A stretch of 64,000 nucleotides of DNA, taken from positions 1,674,001-1,738,000 of the forward strand of contig OZ244901.1 in the NCBI GenBank assembly GCA_965221545.1, given 5' to 3'. Both the position numbers and the translations under genes were made by a program. Shown here piece after piece: positions 1 to 9,322 of this stretch (within the stretch, counting starts at the first letter, position 1; each line of letters starts with the position of its first letter). Source of the DNA: JAJEFO01 sp022819605 (GTDB lineage: Bacteria > Pseudomonadota > Alphaproteobacteria > Rhodobacterales > Rhodobacteraceae). The notes under the pieces were generated by a model, which worked only from the letters and a program-made list of their open reading frames with translations, had not been told where the DNA came from and searched no databases.

Positions 1-141
1 AGTCATTTGCGTGGTGATGGCTGGGGGATGACTGCCGCGCGAGGGGGTGACGACCGTGTTGCGGGCGTGCGCGCCTGCCCGGCATTTCCATTGTCGCGCA
101 CGACTGCTATGGACCCCGCGAGTTGTTCAAGGGAGCTTGGG

Positions 142-1416
142 ATGAGCGTGATCATCGACGTATTCGCCCGCGAGATTCTCGACAGTCGAGGCAATCCCAC
201 CATCGAGGTCGACGTGACCCTGGGAGGCGGCCAGCAAGGCCGGGCTGCCGTGCCGTCGGGCGCGTCCACGGGTGCGCATGAGGCGGTGGAAAGGCGCGAT
301 GGCGACAAGAAGCGGTACCTGGGCAAGGGGGTGCTGGATGCCGTTGACTCCGTGAACGTCGAGATCGCCGACGCGCTTGTGGGTCTGGACGTGACCGAGC
401 AGATGACCATCGACGAGATCATGGTCGAGCTCGATGGCACGGCAAACAAGAAGCGTCTCGGGGCGAACGCGATTCTCGGAGTGTCCCTAGCCGCCGCGAA
501 GGCCGCCGCCATGGTCACCGGTCAGCCGCTCTTCCGATACGTGGGCGGCACGGCGGCGCACGTCCTGCCGGTTCCAATGATGAACATCATCAACGGCGGC
601 GAGCACGCCGACAATCCGATCGACATCCAGGAATTCATGATCATGCCAGTCTCGGCCACATCGATGCGCGATGCCGTTCGCATGGGATCCGAGATCTTCC
701 ACACTCTTAAGGGGGAACTCCAGTCGGCGGGGCTTTCGACCGGCATCGGGGATGAGGGCGGCTTTGCCCCGGACATCTCGAGTGCCCGGGACGCGCTTGA
801 TTTCATCATGAAGTCCGTCGAGAAGGCCGGCTACAAGCCGGGCGCCGACATCATGCTTGCGCTTGACTGCGCCTCTACCGAGTATTTCAAGGACGGCGCA
901 TACGTCATGGAAGGCGAAGGAAAGTCCCTGAGCCCGGACGAGAACGTTGCTTACCTGAATGCGCTGGTCTCGGACTATCCCGTGTTCTCGATCGAGGACG
1001 GCTGCAGCGAGGATGACTGGGAAGGGTGGAGGGCGCTGACCGCGGAACTCGGCGACAAGGTGCAGCTCGTGGGTGATGATCTCTTCGTGACGAATCCTGA
1101 GCGTCTTGCCCGCGGCATCGAGGAACGGGCCGCCAACTCGCTGCTTGTCAAGGTCAACCAGATCGGGACGCTTTCCCAGACACTCGGGGCCGTGGACATG
1201 GCCCATCGTGCAGGGTTCACGACGGTCATGTCGCATCGATCGGGCGAGACCGAGGATACCACCATCGCCGATCTTGCCGTGGCAACGAACTGCGGGCAGA
1301 TCAAGACTGGCTCGCTTTCGCGGTCTGATCGCCTGGCAAAGTACAACCAGCTCATTCGCATCGAGGAAATCCTTGACGAAACCGGCGTCTATGCAGGCAG
1401 GTCCATATTGAATTGA
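142..1416 (+). CDS. eno: Enolase (phosphopyruvate hydratase)
   Basis: Glycolytic enzyme that interconverts 2-phosphoglycerate and phosphoenolpyruvate in the cytoplasm. The product is 424 residues, the usual bacterial length. It begins with the conserved ARELLDSRG-type segment (FAREILDSRGNPTIEV near residue 7). The catalytic lysine is K337 in KVNQIGTLS, and H365 lies in SHRSGETEDT; the metal-binding region GDDLFVTN is also present. The reading frame is open further upstream, but the ATG at 142 gives the normal enolase N-terminus and follows a purine-rich GGGAGC. The gene stands alone, followed by tRNA genes. Identification is certain; nothing odd is seen. Confidence 0.98.
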   Translation: MSVIIDVFAREILDSRGNPTIEVDVTLGGGQQGRAAVPSGASTGAHEAVERRDGDKKRYLGKGVLDAVDSVNVEIADALVGLDVTEQMTIDEIMVELDGTANKKRLGANAILGVSLAAAKAAAMVTGQPLFRYVGGTAAHVLPVPMMNIINGGEHADNPIDIQEFMIMPVSATSMRDAVRMGSEIFHTLKGELQSAGLSTGIGDEGGFAPDISSARDALDFIMKSVEKAGYKPGADIMLALDCASTEYFKDGAYVMEGEGKSLSPDENVAYLNALVSDYPVFSIEDGCSEDDWEGWRALTAELGDKVQLVGDDLFVTNPERLARGIEERAANSLLVKVNQIGTLSQTLGAVDMAHRAGFTTVMSHRSGETEDTTIADLAVATNCGQIKTGSLSRSDRLAKYNQLIRIEEILDETGVYAGRSILN

Positions 1417-1529
1417 CCTGAAGAATTTCCGGGCTGCGAAGTGGCGCAAGGCGCTCGCGAAGACAGGTTGTGCAGTTAGGCAATCCCGCTTGCATGAACG
1501 GTGTCTCGGCGCTAGATCACGGTTTCGGC

Positions 1530-1604
1530 GGGTGATTAGCTCAGTGGTAGAGCGCTTCGTTCACATCGAAGATGTCGGGAGTTCAAATCTCTCATCACCC
1601 ACCA
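1530..1604 (+). tRNA. tRNA-Val (anticodon CAC)
   Basis: Full cloverleaf. The acceptor stem GGGTGAT (1530-1536) pairs with ATCACCC (1594-1600), followed by A and an encoded CCA. The anticodon stem CTTCG/CGAAG encloses loop TTCACAT, giving anticodon CAC, which reads GUG. The T-arm GGGAGTTCAAATCTC is present. It is close in sequence to the tRNA-Val(UAC) about 180 bp downstream. Confidence 0.95.
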
Positions 1605-1787
1605 ACTCTCCTGAATCCGCGTGCACGGTGGCGATCAAGTGCATTGCAGGCCGGAATCCGCGTCATGCTGCGCGCAAATCCCTCTGCCGCCGAGCCCTTT
1701 CCTGCGGCGACTTGGGCTTCGGTCGATTGACGGATTACGCGAGAAAGCTTGCCGGACACTTTCGAGTTGGCTAGAGGAAGTGCGTGC

Positions 1788-1863
<76 letters not shown>

Positions 1864-2066
1864 CCTCACCGCATCGAACGGCGCGGAGAAGCGCGGTCTC
1901 CAAAGGAGAAGCGCCGTCCGGTCCGGGTCAGGGCCGGGACGTCCGGATTCGCCCGAACCGGGGTGCGTCACGCGAGATCCGGCCCGGGTGGTTTCAAGCG
2001 TCGTTGACAGGGCCATGCAATTCTTCTTGACGGCACGCAGCGGCTTCACTAAGTGACGGCCACCGT

Positions 2067-2142
2067 GCGGTTGTAGCTCAGTGGTTAGAGTACTGGCCTG
2101 TCACGCCAGGGGTCGCGGGTTCGAGTCCCGTCAACCGCGCCA
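2067..2142 (+). tRNA. tRNA-Asp (anticodon GUC)
   Basis: Full cloverleaf. The acceptor stem GCGGTTG (2067-2073) pairs with CAACCGC (2132-2138), then discriminator G and CCA. The anticodon stem CTGGC/GCCAG encloses CTGTCAC, giving GTC. It lies just downstream of the two valine tRNAs, a grouping common in alphaproteobacteria. Confidence 0.95.
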
Positions 2143-2195
2143 TTTCCATTTGCACCTTTGGCGGCATAACGTGTCTCCGAACAGGGGGCGAGTGC

Positions 2196-3059
2196 ATGCC
2201 GACAGCGGTTGTGGAAGACGGCATCTCCATTGCTTATGACGAGGTTGGGTCAGGGTGCCCGTTGCTGTTGCTGCACGGGTTTCCCCAGACTCGCGCGATG
2301 TGGGCCGAGGTCGCGCCCGTGCTGGCGGAACGCTTTCGCGTCGTGACGGCCGACCTTCGGGGGTACGGCGCGTCGTCAAAGCCGGCTGCGACCGCAGATC
2401 TCGCAAATTACAGCTTTCGCGCGATGGGCGCCGACATGGTCAGGCTGATGTCGTCCCTTGGACATGAGAGATTCCATCTCGCAGGTCATGACAGGGGCGC
2501 ACGGGCAGCCTTTCGGCTGGCGCTGGACGCACCCGGCAGAGTGATGAGCCTAACGCTCATGGACATAGTTCCGACCGACCACCTGGTGGAGGCTTGGAAC
2601 TACGAATTGTCAAAGGCGTATTTCCACTGGAGCTTTCTTGCTCAGCCCGCGCCCTTGCCGGAACGCATGATCGAGGCCGATCCCGATCACTTCTTCGAGG
2701 CCTGCCTTTCTGGCTGGGGCGGCGCGACGCAGCAGGCATTCGCTCAGATCGATGCCTATCGTGCGGCGTGGCGGGATCCTGCCGCAATTGCAGGCATGAC
2801 GAACGACTACCGGGCCGCGGTCAGTGCGGACCTGGAGCTGGATGCAGCGAGCAAGGGCCGGGTGCTTGAGTGCCCCGCTCTGGTTCTCTGGGGTGCAGAC
2901 GGTGTCATGGCAAGGCATTTCGACGCCCGGCAAGTCTGGTCACCCCGGCTCTCGAACCTGGATGTCGGACTGGTGCCGGGCGGGCACTTCTTCGTCGACC
3001 AATCACCCGGAGAAACCGCCGAGGCTCTCTGCAGGTTCCTGTTGGCCCTGGACGCATGA
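2196..3059 (+). CDS. Alpha/beta hydrolase, haloacetate (fluoroacetate) dehalogenase type
   Basis: Product of 287 residues with the alpha/beta-hydrolase fold. By family resemblance it removes halide from short haloacids such as fluoroacetate by hydrolysis. The sequence shows the whole active-site set of the fluoroacetate dehalogenases: nucleophile D99 in GHDRGARAAF, substrate-carboxylate arginines R100 and R103, acid D123 in LMDIVPT, halide-pocket H144 and W145 in YFHWSFLAQPAP, Y205, and catalytic H264 in GGHFFVDQSP. The early motifs HGFPQTRAMW and DLRGYGASSKP also fit. It stands alone between tRNA-Asp and a convergent peptidase gene. The family is clear; activity on fluoroacetate is an inference from the conserved residues, since relatives may prefer other haloacids or epoxides. 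Confidence 0.85.
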   Translation: MPTAVVEDGISIAYDEVGSGCPLLLLHGFPQTRAMWAEVAPVLAERFRVVTADLRGYGASSKPAATADLANYSFRAMGADMVRLMSSLGHERFHLAGHDRGARAAFRLALDAPGRVMSLTLMDIVPTDHLVEAWNYELSKAYFHWSFLAQPAPLPERMIEADPDHFFEACLSGWGGATQQAFAQIDAYRAAWRDPAAIAGMTNDYRAAVSADLELDAASKGRVLECPALVLWGADGVMARHFDARQVWSPRLSNLDVGLVPGGHFFVDQSPGETAEALCRFLLALDA

Positions 3060-3147
3060 ATGCAGTCGGCGTCCGCAGGGCGCGTCCCGCCTCGGACGGG
3101 CCATGGCGGGCGTTCGGACGCGAGGGGCGCGGTCCGCCTTGAGCGCC

Positions 3148-4524
3148 TCAGGGGGTCAGCGCGTCGAGCACCCGGACCCAGCTTCTTATGCCCTTGTGGA
3201 AAGAGCGAAGGTCGTACTTCTCGTTCGGTGAGTGGATCTGGTCGTCGTCAAGTCCGAAGCCGATCAGCATGGACTGAAGACCGAGGATCTCCTGGAAGTA
3301 TCCTGCAATCGGGATCGACCCGCCCGAACCGACAAAGGCGGCGTCGTTGGGCCATTCGTCCGAGAGCGCCCGCCGGGCCGCCTCGAAAGCAGGGTCGTCG
3401 GTGGACATGACTGAGGCCGGACCCGCGCCATGGCCGGCGAATTCCACGCTGCAGTCGGGTGGAAGCGCATCGCGCACCATGGCGCGGAAGCTCTTCCTGA
3501 TCGCGAACGGATCCTGGTCGCCGACAAGCCGGAAGCTGATCTTGGCCGAGGCTCTGGACGGCAGCACGGTCTTGAAGCCGTCTCCGGTGTAGCCGCCACT
3601 GATCCCGTTCACTTCGCAGGTGGGCCTGGACCAGATCATTTCGAGCACGCTGCGTCCGGATTCCCCTGCCGGCTCCGAAAGGTCTGCGGCTTTCAGAAAG
3701 CCGCTCGCGTCAAATTCCAGCCCTTCCCATTGCGCCCTGACGGTTTCCGGCATTTCATTTACGCCATCATAGAATCCCGGGACGGTGATGCGGCCGCTCT
3801 CGTCGTGCAGGGACGCGATGATGCGCGCGAGCACGCGAATCGGATTGATCGCCGCACCTCCATACATGCCGGAGTGCAGGTCCTTGTCAGGCCCCGTGAT
3901 CGTGACCTCTTCGCCGAGCAGCCCGCGGAGCATGGTCGTGATGGCCGGAGTATCGCGGTCAAAGAGCCCCGTGTCGCAGATCAGTGCCAGATCGGGCTGC
4001 CTCAGTTCCTCGGAATGCGTCTCGAGGAACGGTACAAGCGAAGGGGACCCTGATTCCTCTTCCCCCTCGAAGATGAACGAGAGTTTGCATGGCCAGCTTC
4101 CCTTGACGGCCTTCCAGGCCCGACACGCCTCCATGAAGGTCATGAGCTGGCCCTTGTCGTCGGATGATCCCCGTGCGCGGATCACCTTGCCTCCAGGCCT
4201 GTCCTCGACAATCGGATCGAACGGGTCATGGTGCCAAAGTTCCAGCGGATCGACCGGTTGAACATCATAATGGCCGTAGAACATCAGGTGCGGCCGACCG
4301 TCGCCCGCATGCCCCACCACCATCGGATGGCCTGGCGTTTGGCGAGCCTCCGCCTCGACCCCGAGGGATGCGAGATCTGCAACCAGCCAGTTCGCTGCCG
4401 CCTGGCAGTCGTCCTTGTAGGCAGGGTCGGTTGAGACTGACGGGATGCGGACCAGGGCCTTCAGGCGCTCCAGTGCGGCATCAAGGTTGTCGTCGACATG
4501 TGCGAGTACGGCGTCGATGGTCAT
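3148..4524 (-). CDS. M20 family metallopeptidase / dipeptidase
   Basis: Cytoplasmic zinc hydrolase of the M20 family (ArgE/DapE/CPG2 relatives), 458 residues, probably a dipeptidase. Metal ligands and catalytic residues are visible: H85 and D87 in FYGHYDVQP, an aspartate in RGSSDDKGQ (about 122), catalytic and metal glutamates in FEGEEESGS (about 155-156), D183 in ICDTGLF, and a late histidine in DDQIHSPNEKYDL. The middle part (about residues 200-320) corresponds to the dimerisation domain. It is convergent with the dehalogenase gene and divergent from hemA. The exact peptide substrate cannot be told from sequence. Confidence 0.88.
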   Translation of the reverse strand: MTIDAVLAHVDDNLDAALERLKALVRIPSVSTDPAYKDDCQAAANWLVADLASLGVEAEARQTPGHPMVVGHAGDGRPHLMFYGHYDVQPVDPLELWHHDPFDPIVEDRPGGKVIRARGSSDDKGQLMTFMEACRAWKAVKGSWPCKLSFIFEGEEESGSPSLVPFLETHSEELRQPDLALICDTGLFDRDTPAITTMLRGLLGEEVTITGPDKDLHSGMYGGAAINPIRVLARIIASLHDESGRITVPGFYDGVNEMPETVRAQWEGLEFDASGFLKAADLSEPAGESGRSVLEMIWSRPTCEVNGISGGYTGDGFKTVLPSRASAKISFRLVGDQDPFAIRKSFRAMVRDALPPDCSVEFAGHGAGPASVMSTDDPAFEAARRALSDEWPNDAAFVGSGGSIPIAGYFQEILGLQSMLIGFGLDDDQIHSPNEKYDLRSFHKGIRSWVRVLDALTP

Positions 4525-4710
4525 GTTGCCTCCCTTGAATGCCGGTCACGTTAGCCAAGTTCGGGGCGGCGTCCAGAGCCTTTGGCCGCTGGCAGGGCTT
4601 GCAGTCGCGACATTTTTCGGCGATTTGGGCCGCGTCAATTTGTTATCTGTGCCCTTTGACATTAAACTCGTATTCGCAGATTTGACCAAACCCGCCTAAG
4701 GGAGACGGAA

Positions 4711-5934
4711 GTGGACTATTCCGCGTGCCTTGATGACGCGATCCGGCGACTTCACGACGAAGGCCGTTACCGGACGTTCATCGACATCGTGAGAAATCGG
4801 GGTCAGTTCCCGAATGCGACCTGGCGGCGTCCGGACGGGACGGAGCGCCCGGTCAAGGTCTGGTGCGGCAACGACTATCTTGGCATGGGCCAGCATCCCG
4901 ACGTGCTCTCCGCCATGCATGATGCGATCGACGATGCCGGGGCGGGCTCCGGCGGTACGCGCAACATCTCCGGCACGACACTTTATCACAAGCGCCTCGA
5001 GGCCGAACTGGCCGACCTTCATGGCAAGGAAGCCGCGCTTCTGTTCACGAGCGCCTACATTGCCAATGACGCGACGCTTTCCACGCTGCCAAGGATCTTC
5101 CCGGGCCTGATCATCTATTCGGACGAGTTGAATCACGCGTCGATGATCGAGGGCATCCGCCGGAATGGGGGATCCAAGCGCGTGTTTCGCCACAACGACC
5201 TTGCGCATCTGCGCGAATTGCTGGAAGCGGACGACCGCTCGGCACCCAAGCTGATCGCGATTGAGTCGCTGTATTCCATGGATGGAGATTTCGGCCCGAT
5301 CGAGGGAATCTGCGATCTGGCCGAGGAATTCGATGCCATCACCTATGTTGACGAAGTCCATGCCGTGGGCATGTACGGGCAGCGCGGCGCCGGCGTGGCC
5401 CAGCGGGACTGGCAGGCTCACCGGGTGGACGTCATCAATGGCACGCTCGCTAAGGCTTTCGGAGTCATGGGCGGCTATGTGGCTGCAAGCGCCAGGATGT
5501 GCGATGCACTCAGGTCCTACGCGCCGGGGTTCATATTCACGACGTCGCTGGCGCCGGCCATTGCAGCCGGGGCCACGGCTTCGGTCCGGATCCTGAAGTC
5601 GGACCAGGCCAGGCGAGACAAGCTGACGGAACAGGCGAACATCCTGAAGACGCGGCTCAGGGCGCTTGGCCTTCCGCTGATCGACCATGGCAGTCATATC
5701 GTGCCGGTCATCGTCGGGGATCCCGTGCATACCAAGCTTCTTTCCGACATGTTGCTCGAAGATCACGGGATCTACGTGCAGCCGATCAATTACCCGACCG
5801 TGCCGCGCGGCACGGAACGACTGCGTTTCACTCCTTCACCGGTGCATGGCCCGGATGACATGGGGCATCTGATCAGGGCGATGGACGCGCTTTGGTCCCG
5901 TTGCGAACTCAATCGATCCGATCTGTCGGCCTAG
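4711..5934 (+). CDS. hemA: 5-aminolevulinate synthase
   Basis: PLP enzyme that condenses glycine and succinyl-CoA to 5-aminolevulinate, the first step of haem synthesis by the C4 route typical of alphaproteobacteria. The product is 407 residues. The PLP-binding lysine is K248 in NGTLAKAFGVMGGY, and the family motifs WCGNDYLGMGQHP, GSGGTRNISG and YVDEVHAVGMYG are all present. It starts with GTG at 4711, preceded by AAGGGAG at about 4698-4704. A TTGACA hexamer lies at 4656-4661, but no good -10 follows at the right distance, so the promoter is left uncalled. The upstream M20 peptidase is divergent. Confidence 0.97.
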   Translation: MDYSACLDDAIRRLHDEGRYRTFIDIVRNRGQFPNATWRRPDGTERPVKVWCGNDYLGMGQHPDVLSAMHDAIDDAGAGSGGTRNISGTTLYHKRLEAELADLHGKEAALLFTSAYIANDATLSTLPRIFPGLIIYSDELNHASMIEGIRRNGGSKRVFRHNDLAHLRELLEADDRSAPKLIAIESLYSMDGDFGPIEGICDLAEEFDAITYVDEVHAVGMYGQRGAGVAQRDWQAHRVDVINGTLAKAFGVMGGYVAASARMCDALRSYAPGFIFTTSLAPAIAAGATASVRILKSDQARRDKLTEQANILKTRLRALGLPLIDHGSHIVPVIVGDPVHTKLLSDMLLEDHGIYVQPINYPTVPRGTERLRFTPSPVHGPDDMGHLIRAMDALWSRCELNRSDLSA

Positions 5935-5991
5935 CAGATCGGGCGAAGAACGCCTTATCTTGTGTTTGGCAGTTGTAGATACACAGCGATC

Positions 5992-6020
5992 TTGGTAAAT
6001 TTGTCGCATTGCACTATACT
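5992..6020 (+). promoter_or_regulatory. Sigma-70-type promoter for rodZ-like/ispG
   Basis: TTGGTA at 5992-5997 and TATACT at 6015-6020 are separated by exactly 17 bp, in a locally AT-rich patch. This places the transcript start near 6027, about 23 nt before the ATG of the rodZ-like gene. Confidence 0.55.
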
Positions 6021-6049
6021 TGATGAAGACAGTTACGTCCGGATAGCGC

Positions 6050-7339
6050 ATGGTTGCGGAGATGCAGGTACCAGCCGACGCTGCAAGCCCGTCGAAGCTC
6101 AGGGGTTTTGACGACTTTGAAACGCGTCTGGGCGATATCCTGCGTGGCGAGAGAGCGACCAAGGGAAAGTCGCTGCTCGACGTCCAGAACGAGCTCAGGA
6201 TCAAGGCGGAGTACATTTCCGCGATAGAGTCGTCGGATCCGTCCGTGATTGACGTGCCGAGTTTCGTGGCGGGCTACGTTCGCTCATACGCAACTTATCT
6301 GGGCGTTGATCCGGACTGGGCGTTCGAGACCTTTTGCAAGGAAAGCGGGTTTTCCGTCGCGACCGGCCAAAGTTCGCAGATGCGGCACAACCGGAAGCAT
6401 TCCGCCAGGAAGGACGAGTTGAACCCGCTGGCCGGGCAGACGCCGCGTTTCAGGCATCCCGTTGCGAGCCGTTACTTCGGATACCTGGTGGACCGGGAAT
6501 CGCCGATGTCGAGTTTCGAACCGAGGGCGCTGGGGTCAATTTTCCTGTTGCTCATGCTTCTGTCCGGAATCGGCTACGGTGGCTGGATTGTCTTGCAGGA
6601 AGTTCAGAAGGTGCGTCTCGCGCCGGTGGACCAGACACCGCAGGTCATTGTCGACCTTGATCCGGTCAATTCCGCGTTTCCTCTGGAAGAAGACGGAGGG
6701 GAGCAAGGCGACATTTTGGCCGCCGCCGTGTCGGGCAGGATTGACGGGCTGGCCCGGCCGGAACTGGTGGATGCTCCCGCGATCGTTGCACGGGACGGTC
6801 CGATCGCTGCAATTGATCCTGACAAGTTCGGGGCATTGGCTCCGGAAGCCGTCGAGCGGGACTTGCTCGATGTCGTGGCGCCGTACGGCCGCTCAACGAT
6901 TGCAGGCATGGACGCCGAAGGCGATCTGGCGCGTGCCGACCCGATGACTTTCTTTCCGCCGGTCTTGGCAGTCATCCCGCCGGTTCCGGAAATCGAGCCG
7001 AGTGCGCCCTCCGTGGAACTTCTGGCGGTGCGTCCGTGCTGGGTGCGCGTGCGCGGACCGGACGGAACGGTGATACTCGAAAAAATTCTTGATGCCGGCG
7101 AGAGGTTTGACGTGCCCCTCACGGACGTGCCAGCTCGCCTGCGTGCCGGCAATGCCGGCTCGCTCTACTTCGAGGTGAATGGCCAGCTGCACGGCCCGGC
7201 CGGCAACGGACAGACCGTGGTGCGTGACATTGTGCTTTCCCCCGACGCGCTGGCAGAGAACTATGGCGCAGCCGACGTCGCGTCGGATTCCGAATTGGCC
7301 CGCTATATCTCGGTGGCCGAGGCCGCGGGCGGCGAATGA
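6050..7339 (+). CDS. RodZ-like protein: HTH domain, one TM segment, DUF4115 domain
   Basis: Product of 429 residues that resembles RodZ, the membrane protein that links MreB to the wall synthesis machinery. The N-terminal HTH_25-type domain (about residues 20-95) contains FETRLGDILRGERATKGKSL and IKAEYISAIES, then VAGYVRSYATYLGVD. A single TM segment follows at about residues 164-187 (SIFLLLMLLSGIGYGGWIVL). After a long acidic and proline-containing periplasmic linker, a C-terminal DUF4115 domain (about 320-410) has the pattern CWVRVRGPDGTVILEKIL...LRAGNAG. An alternative ATG lies at 6062. It is followed 58 nt later by ispG, the usual partner in this order of bacteria. Confidence 0.85.
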   Translation: MVAEMQVPADAASPSKLRGFDDFETRLGDILRGERATKGKSLLDVQNELRIKAEYISAIESSDPSVIDVPSFVAGYVRSYATYLGVDPDWAFETFCKESGFSVATGQSSQMRHNRKHSARKDELNPLAGQTPRFRHPVASRYFGYLVDRESPMSSFEPRALGSIFLLLMLLSGIGYGGWIVLQEVQKVRLAPVDQTPQVIVDLDPVNSAFPLEEDGGEQGDILAAAVSGRIDGLARPELVDAPAIVARDGPIAAIDPDKFGALAPEAVERDLLDVVAPYGRSTIAGMDAEGDLARADPMTFFPPVLAVIPPVPEIEPSAPSVELLAVRPCWVRVRGPDGTVILEKILDAGERFDVPLTDVPARLRAGNAGSLYFEVNGQLHGPAGNGQTVVRDIVLSPDALAENYGAADVASDSELARYISVAEAAGGE

Positions 7340-7397
7340 TGGCGCTCGAGCGTCTGCCTGCCCGTGAGTGTGTCCATGCAGTGGGAGTATCCCTGAC

Positions 7398-8507
7398 ATG
7401 TCGCTGAACAGCGTTCGACCGTGGCGCAACATCTATCGCAGGAAGTCACGGCAAATCCATGTGGGCCCGGTGCCGGTAGGAGGCGACGCTCCGATTACCG
7501 TTCAGACGATGACGAACACGGACACCAAGGATGTTTCCGCGACCGTTGCGCAAGTCCAGGCGGTTGCGGAAGCGGGGGCCGACATCGTGCGCGTTTCGGT
7601 TCCGAACGAGCCGAGTTCCCGGGCGCTGAAGGAGATTGTTGCGGAGAGCCCGGTCCCGATCGTGGCCGACATCCATTTCCACTACAAGCGCGCTATCGAG
7701 TCCGCGGAAGCTGGCGCTGCGTGCCTTCGCATCAATCCGGGCAACATTGGTTCGGAGGATCGCGTTCGTGAAGTCATCCGCGCGGCCAAGGATCATGGAT
7801 GCTCGATCCGGATCGGCGTGAACGCGGGCAGTCTCGAGAAGCACTTGCTCGAAAAATACGCCGAACCTTGTCCCGAGGCGATGGTTGAAAGCGGGCTGAA
7901 CCACATCAAAATTCTGGAAGACAACGACTTCCTCGAATTCAAGATCAGCTGCAAGGCATCTGACGTTTTTCTTGCGGCCGCGGCCTACCAGGAATTGGCC
8001 GAGGCCACGGATGCGCCGATCCATCTCGGAATCACCGAGGCGGGCGGGCGTGTCCCCGGCACGATCAAGTCGGCGATCGGACTAGGGAACCTGCTCTGGA
8101 TGGGCATCGGCGACACGATCCGGGTTTCGCTGAGCGCCGATCCCGTAGAGGAGGTGAAGGCCGGAAGCGAGATCCTGAAGTCGCTCGGACTAAGGCATCG
8201 AGGCGTCAACATCATCGCCTGTCCGTCCTGCGCGCGTCAGGGCTTTGACGTGATCAGGACCGTCGAAATCCTTGAGAAGAGGCTTGAGCACGTGAAGACG
8301 CCCATGAGCCTTTCGATCATCGGCTGCGTCGTGAACGGTCCCGGCGAGGCTCTGATGACGGATGTCGGTTTCACGGGCGGTGGCGCCGGATCGGGAATGG
8401 TTTACCTGGCGGGAAAGCAGTCCCACAAGATGTCAAACGACGAAATGATTGACCATATCGTCAATCAGGTCGAGAGGCGCGCAACCGAGATCGAAGCCGC
8501 CTCGTAG
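7398..8507 (+). CDS. ispG: (E)-4-hydroxy-3-methylbut-2-enyl-diphosphate synthase
   Basis: [4Fe-4S] enzyme of the MEP pathway; it reduces MEcPP to HMBPP on the way to isoprenoids. The product is 369 residues. Cluster ligands are C275 and C278 in CPSCARQGFDV, C310 in GCVVNGPGEA, and E317. The N-terminal TIM-barrel segments (VQTMTNTDTKDV, PIVADIHFHY, LRINPGNIG) are intact. The frame opens 10 codons earlier, but ATG 7398 gives the family N-terminus (MSLNSVRPWRNIYRRKSRQI) and has GGGAG about 12 nt upstream. It probably shares the promoter at 5992-6020 with the rodZ-like gene. Confidence 0.97.
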   Translation: MSLNSVRPWRNIYRRKSRQIHVGPVPVGGDAPITVQTMTNTDTKDVSATVAQVQAVAEAGADIVRVSVPNEPSSRALKEIVAESPVPIVADIHFHYKRAIESAEAGAACLRINPGNIGSEDRVREVIRAAKDHGCSIRIGVNAGSLEKHLLEKYAEPCPEAMVESGLNHIKILEDNDFLEFKISCKASDVFLAAAAYQELAEATDAPIHLGITEAGGRVPGTIKSAIGLGNLLWMGIGDTIRVSLSADPVEEVKAGSEILKSLGLRHRGVNIIACPSCARQGFDVIRTVEILEKRLEHVKTPMSLSIIGCVVNGPGEALMTDVGFTGGGAGSGMVYLAGKQSHKMSNDEMIDHIVNQVERRATEIEAAS

Positions 8508-8569
8508 GCAGCTGCCATGGTGCGTCTCCGTTGCAGGCGAAGCGCCCGCCGCATTTTCGTCAGGCGCGC

Positions 8570-9322
8570 CTATCCCCGGCTCTCACGGATGTCCGCCACG
8601 ATCTCGCGCATCTGCTCGAGTTCCAGGAAGCCGCGAAGGATGACGTCTCCAAGGATGAATCCGGGAGTTCCCTGTACATTCAGGGCTTTGGCCAGCGCAT
8701 GGTTCTTGCCAATTGCCAGCGCGACTTCTTCGCTGCCCATCGCTTCAGTGATAGCATCATGGTCGAGTCCGAGTTCGCGGGAGGTTCGGACCAGGAAGCC
8801 CTCGGTCACCGAGCCGTCATGCAGCATGAGAATGTCGTGAACGCTTTTGTAGTCTGCGTCACCGGCAACGAGCTTGGCGGCAATTGCGTACTGCGCAGCC
8901 AGGGTCGACTGTTCGCCGAGAATGGGAAACTCCTTGACGATGTAGCGAATGTTGCCGTCGCTCGCGACCAGTTCTTCCACCGCCGGGTATGCGCGCTTGC
9001 AGAATCCGCAGCGGTAGTCCAGGAACTCGACCAGCGTGATGTCCCCGTTCGGGTCGCCGCCAACATAGCTGATACCGTCGTTGAAAATTTCGTCGCGGAG
9101 GCGGTCGATCAGTTCGCTGTCCCGGGCCACGGCCTCCCTTTCACGGCGTGCCTCGAGGACCGAGATGGCTTCCATCAGGACTTCCGGGTTCTCTAGCAGG
9201 TAGTCGCGAATTTCGGACCGAAACGCCGCGCGTTCGCCCTCCGACATGGATTCGATGTCGAATGCAGCGGCCATCGGGGTCGCAAGCGTCAGGAACAGTA
9301 TGCCCAAGATCGTGGATCGCAT
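8570..9322 (-). CDS. DsbA-family thiol:disulfide oxidoreductase, periplasmic
   Basis: Product of 250 residues with a signal peptide (about residues 1-20, ending AAA-FDIE). A helical N-terminal region of about 60 residues precedes a thioredoxin fold with active site C105-G-F-C108 (DYRCGFCKRAYP) and the cis-proline loop QGTPGFILGD near residue 220. This arrangement matches the Com1/BdbD-like group of DsbA proteins that form or shuffle disulfides in secreted proteins. GGAG lies just before the start codon. It is convergent with ispG. No DsbB partner is visible in the window. Confidence 0.88.
   Translation of the reverse strand: MRSTILGILFLTLATPMAAAFDIESMSEGERAAFRSEIRDYLLENPEVLMEAISVLEARREREAVARDSELIDRLRDEIFNDGISYVGGDPNGDITLVEFLDYRCGFCKRAYPAVEELVASDGNIRYIVKEFPILGEQSTLAAQYAIAAKLVAGDADYKSVHDILMLHDGSVTEGFLVRTSRELGLDHDAITEAMGSEEVALAIGKNHALAKALNVQGTPGFILGDVILRGFLELEQMREIVADIRESRG

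Noticed and set aside
4656..4684. TTGACA hexamer upstream of hemA as a sigma-70 promoter, and a possible FNR site.
   Set aside because: The hexamer at the right -10 distance is GATTTG, a poor match, and no TTGAT-N4-ATCAA site could be found.
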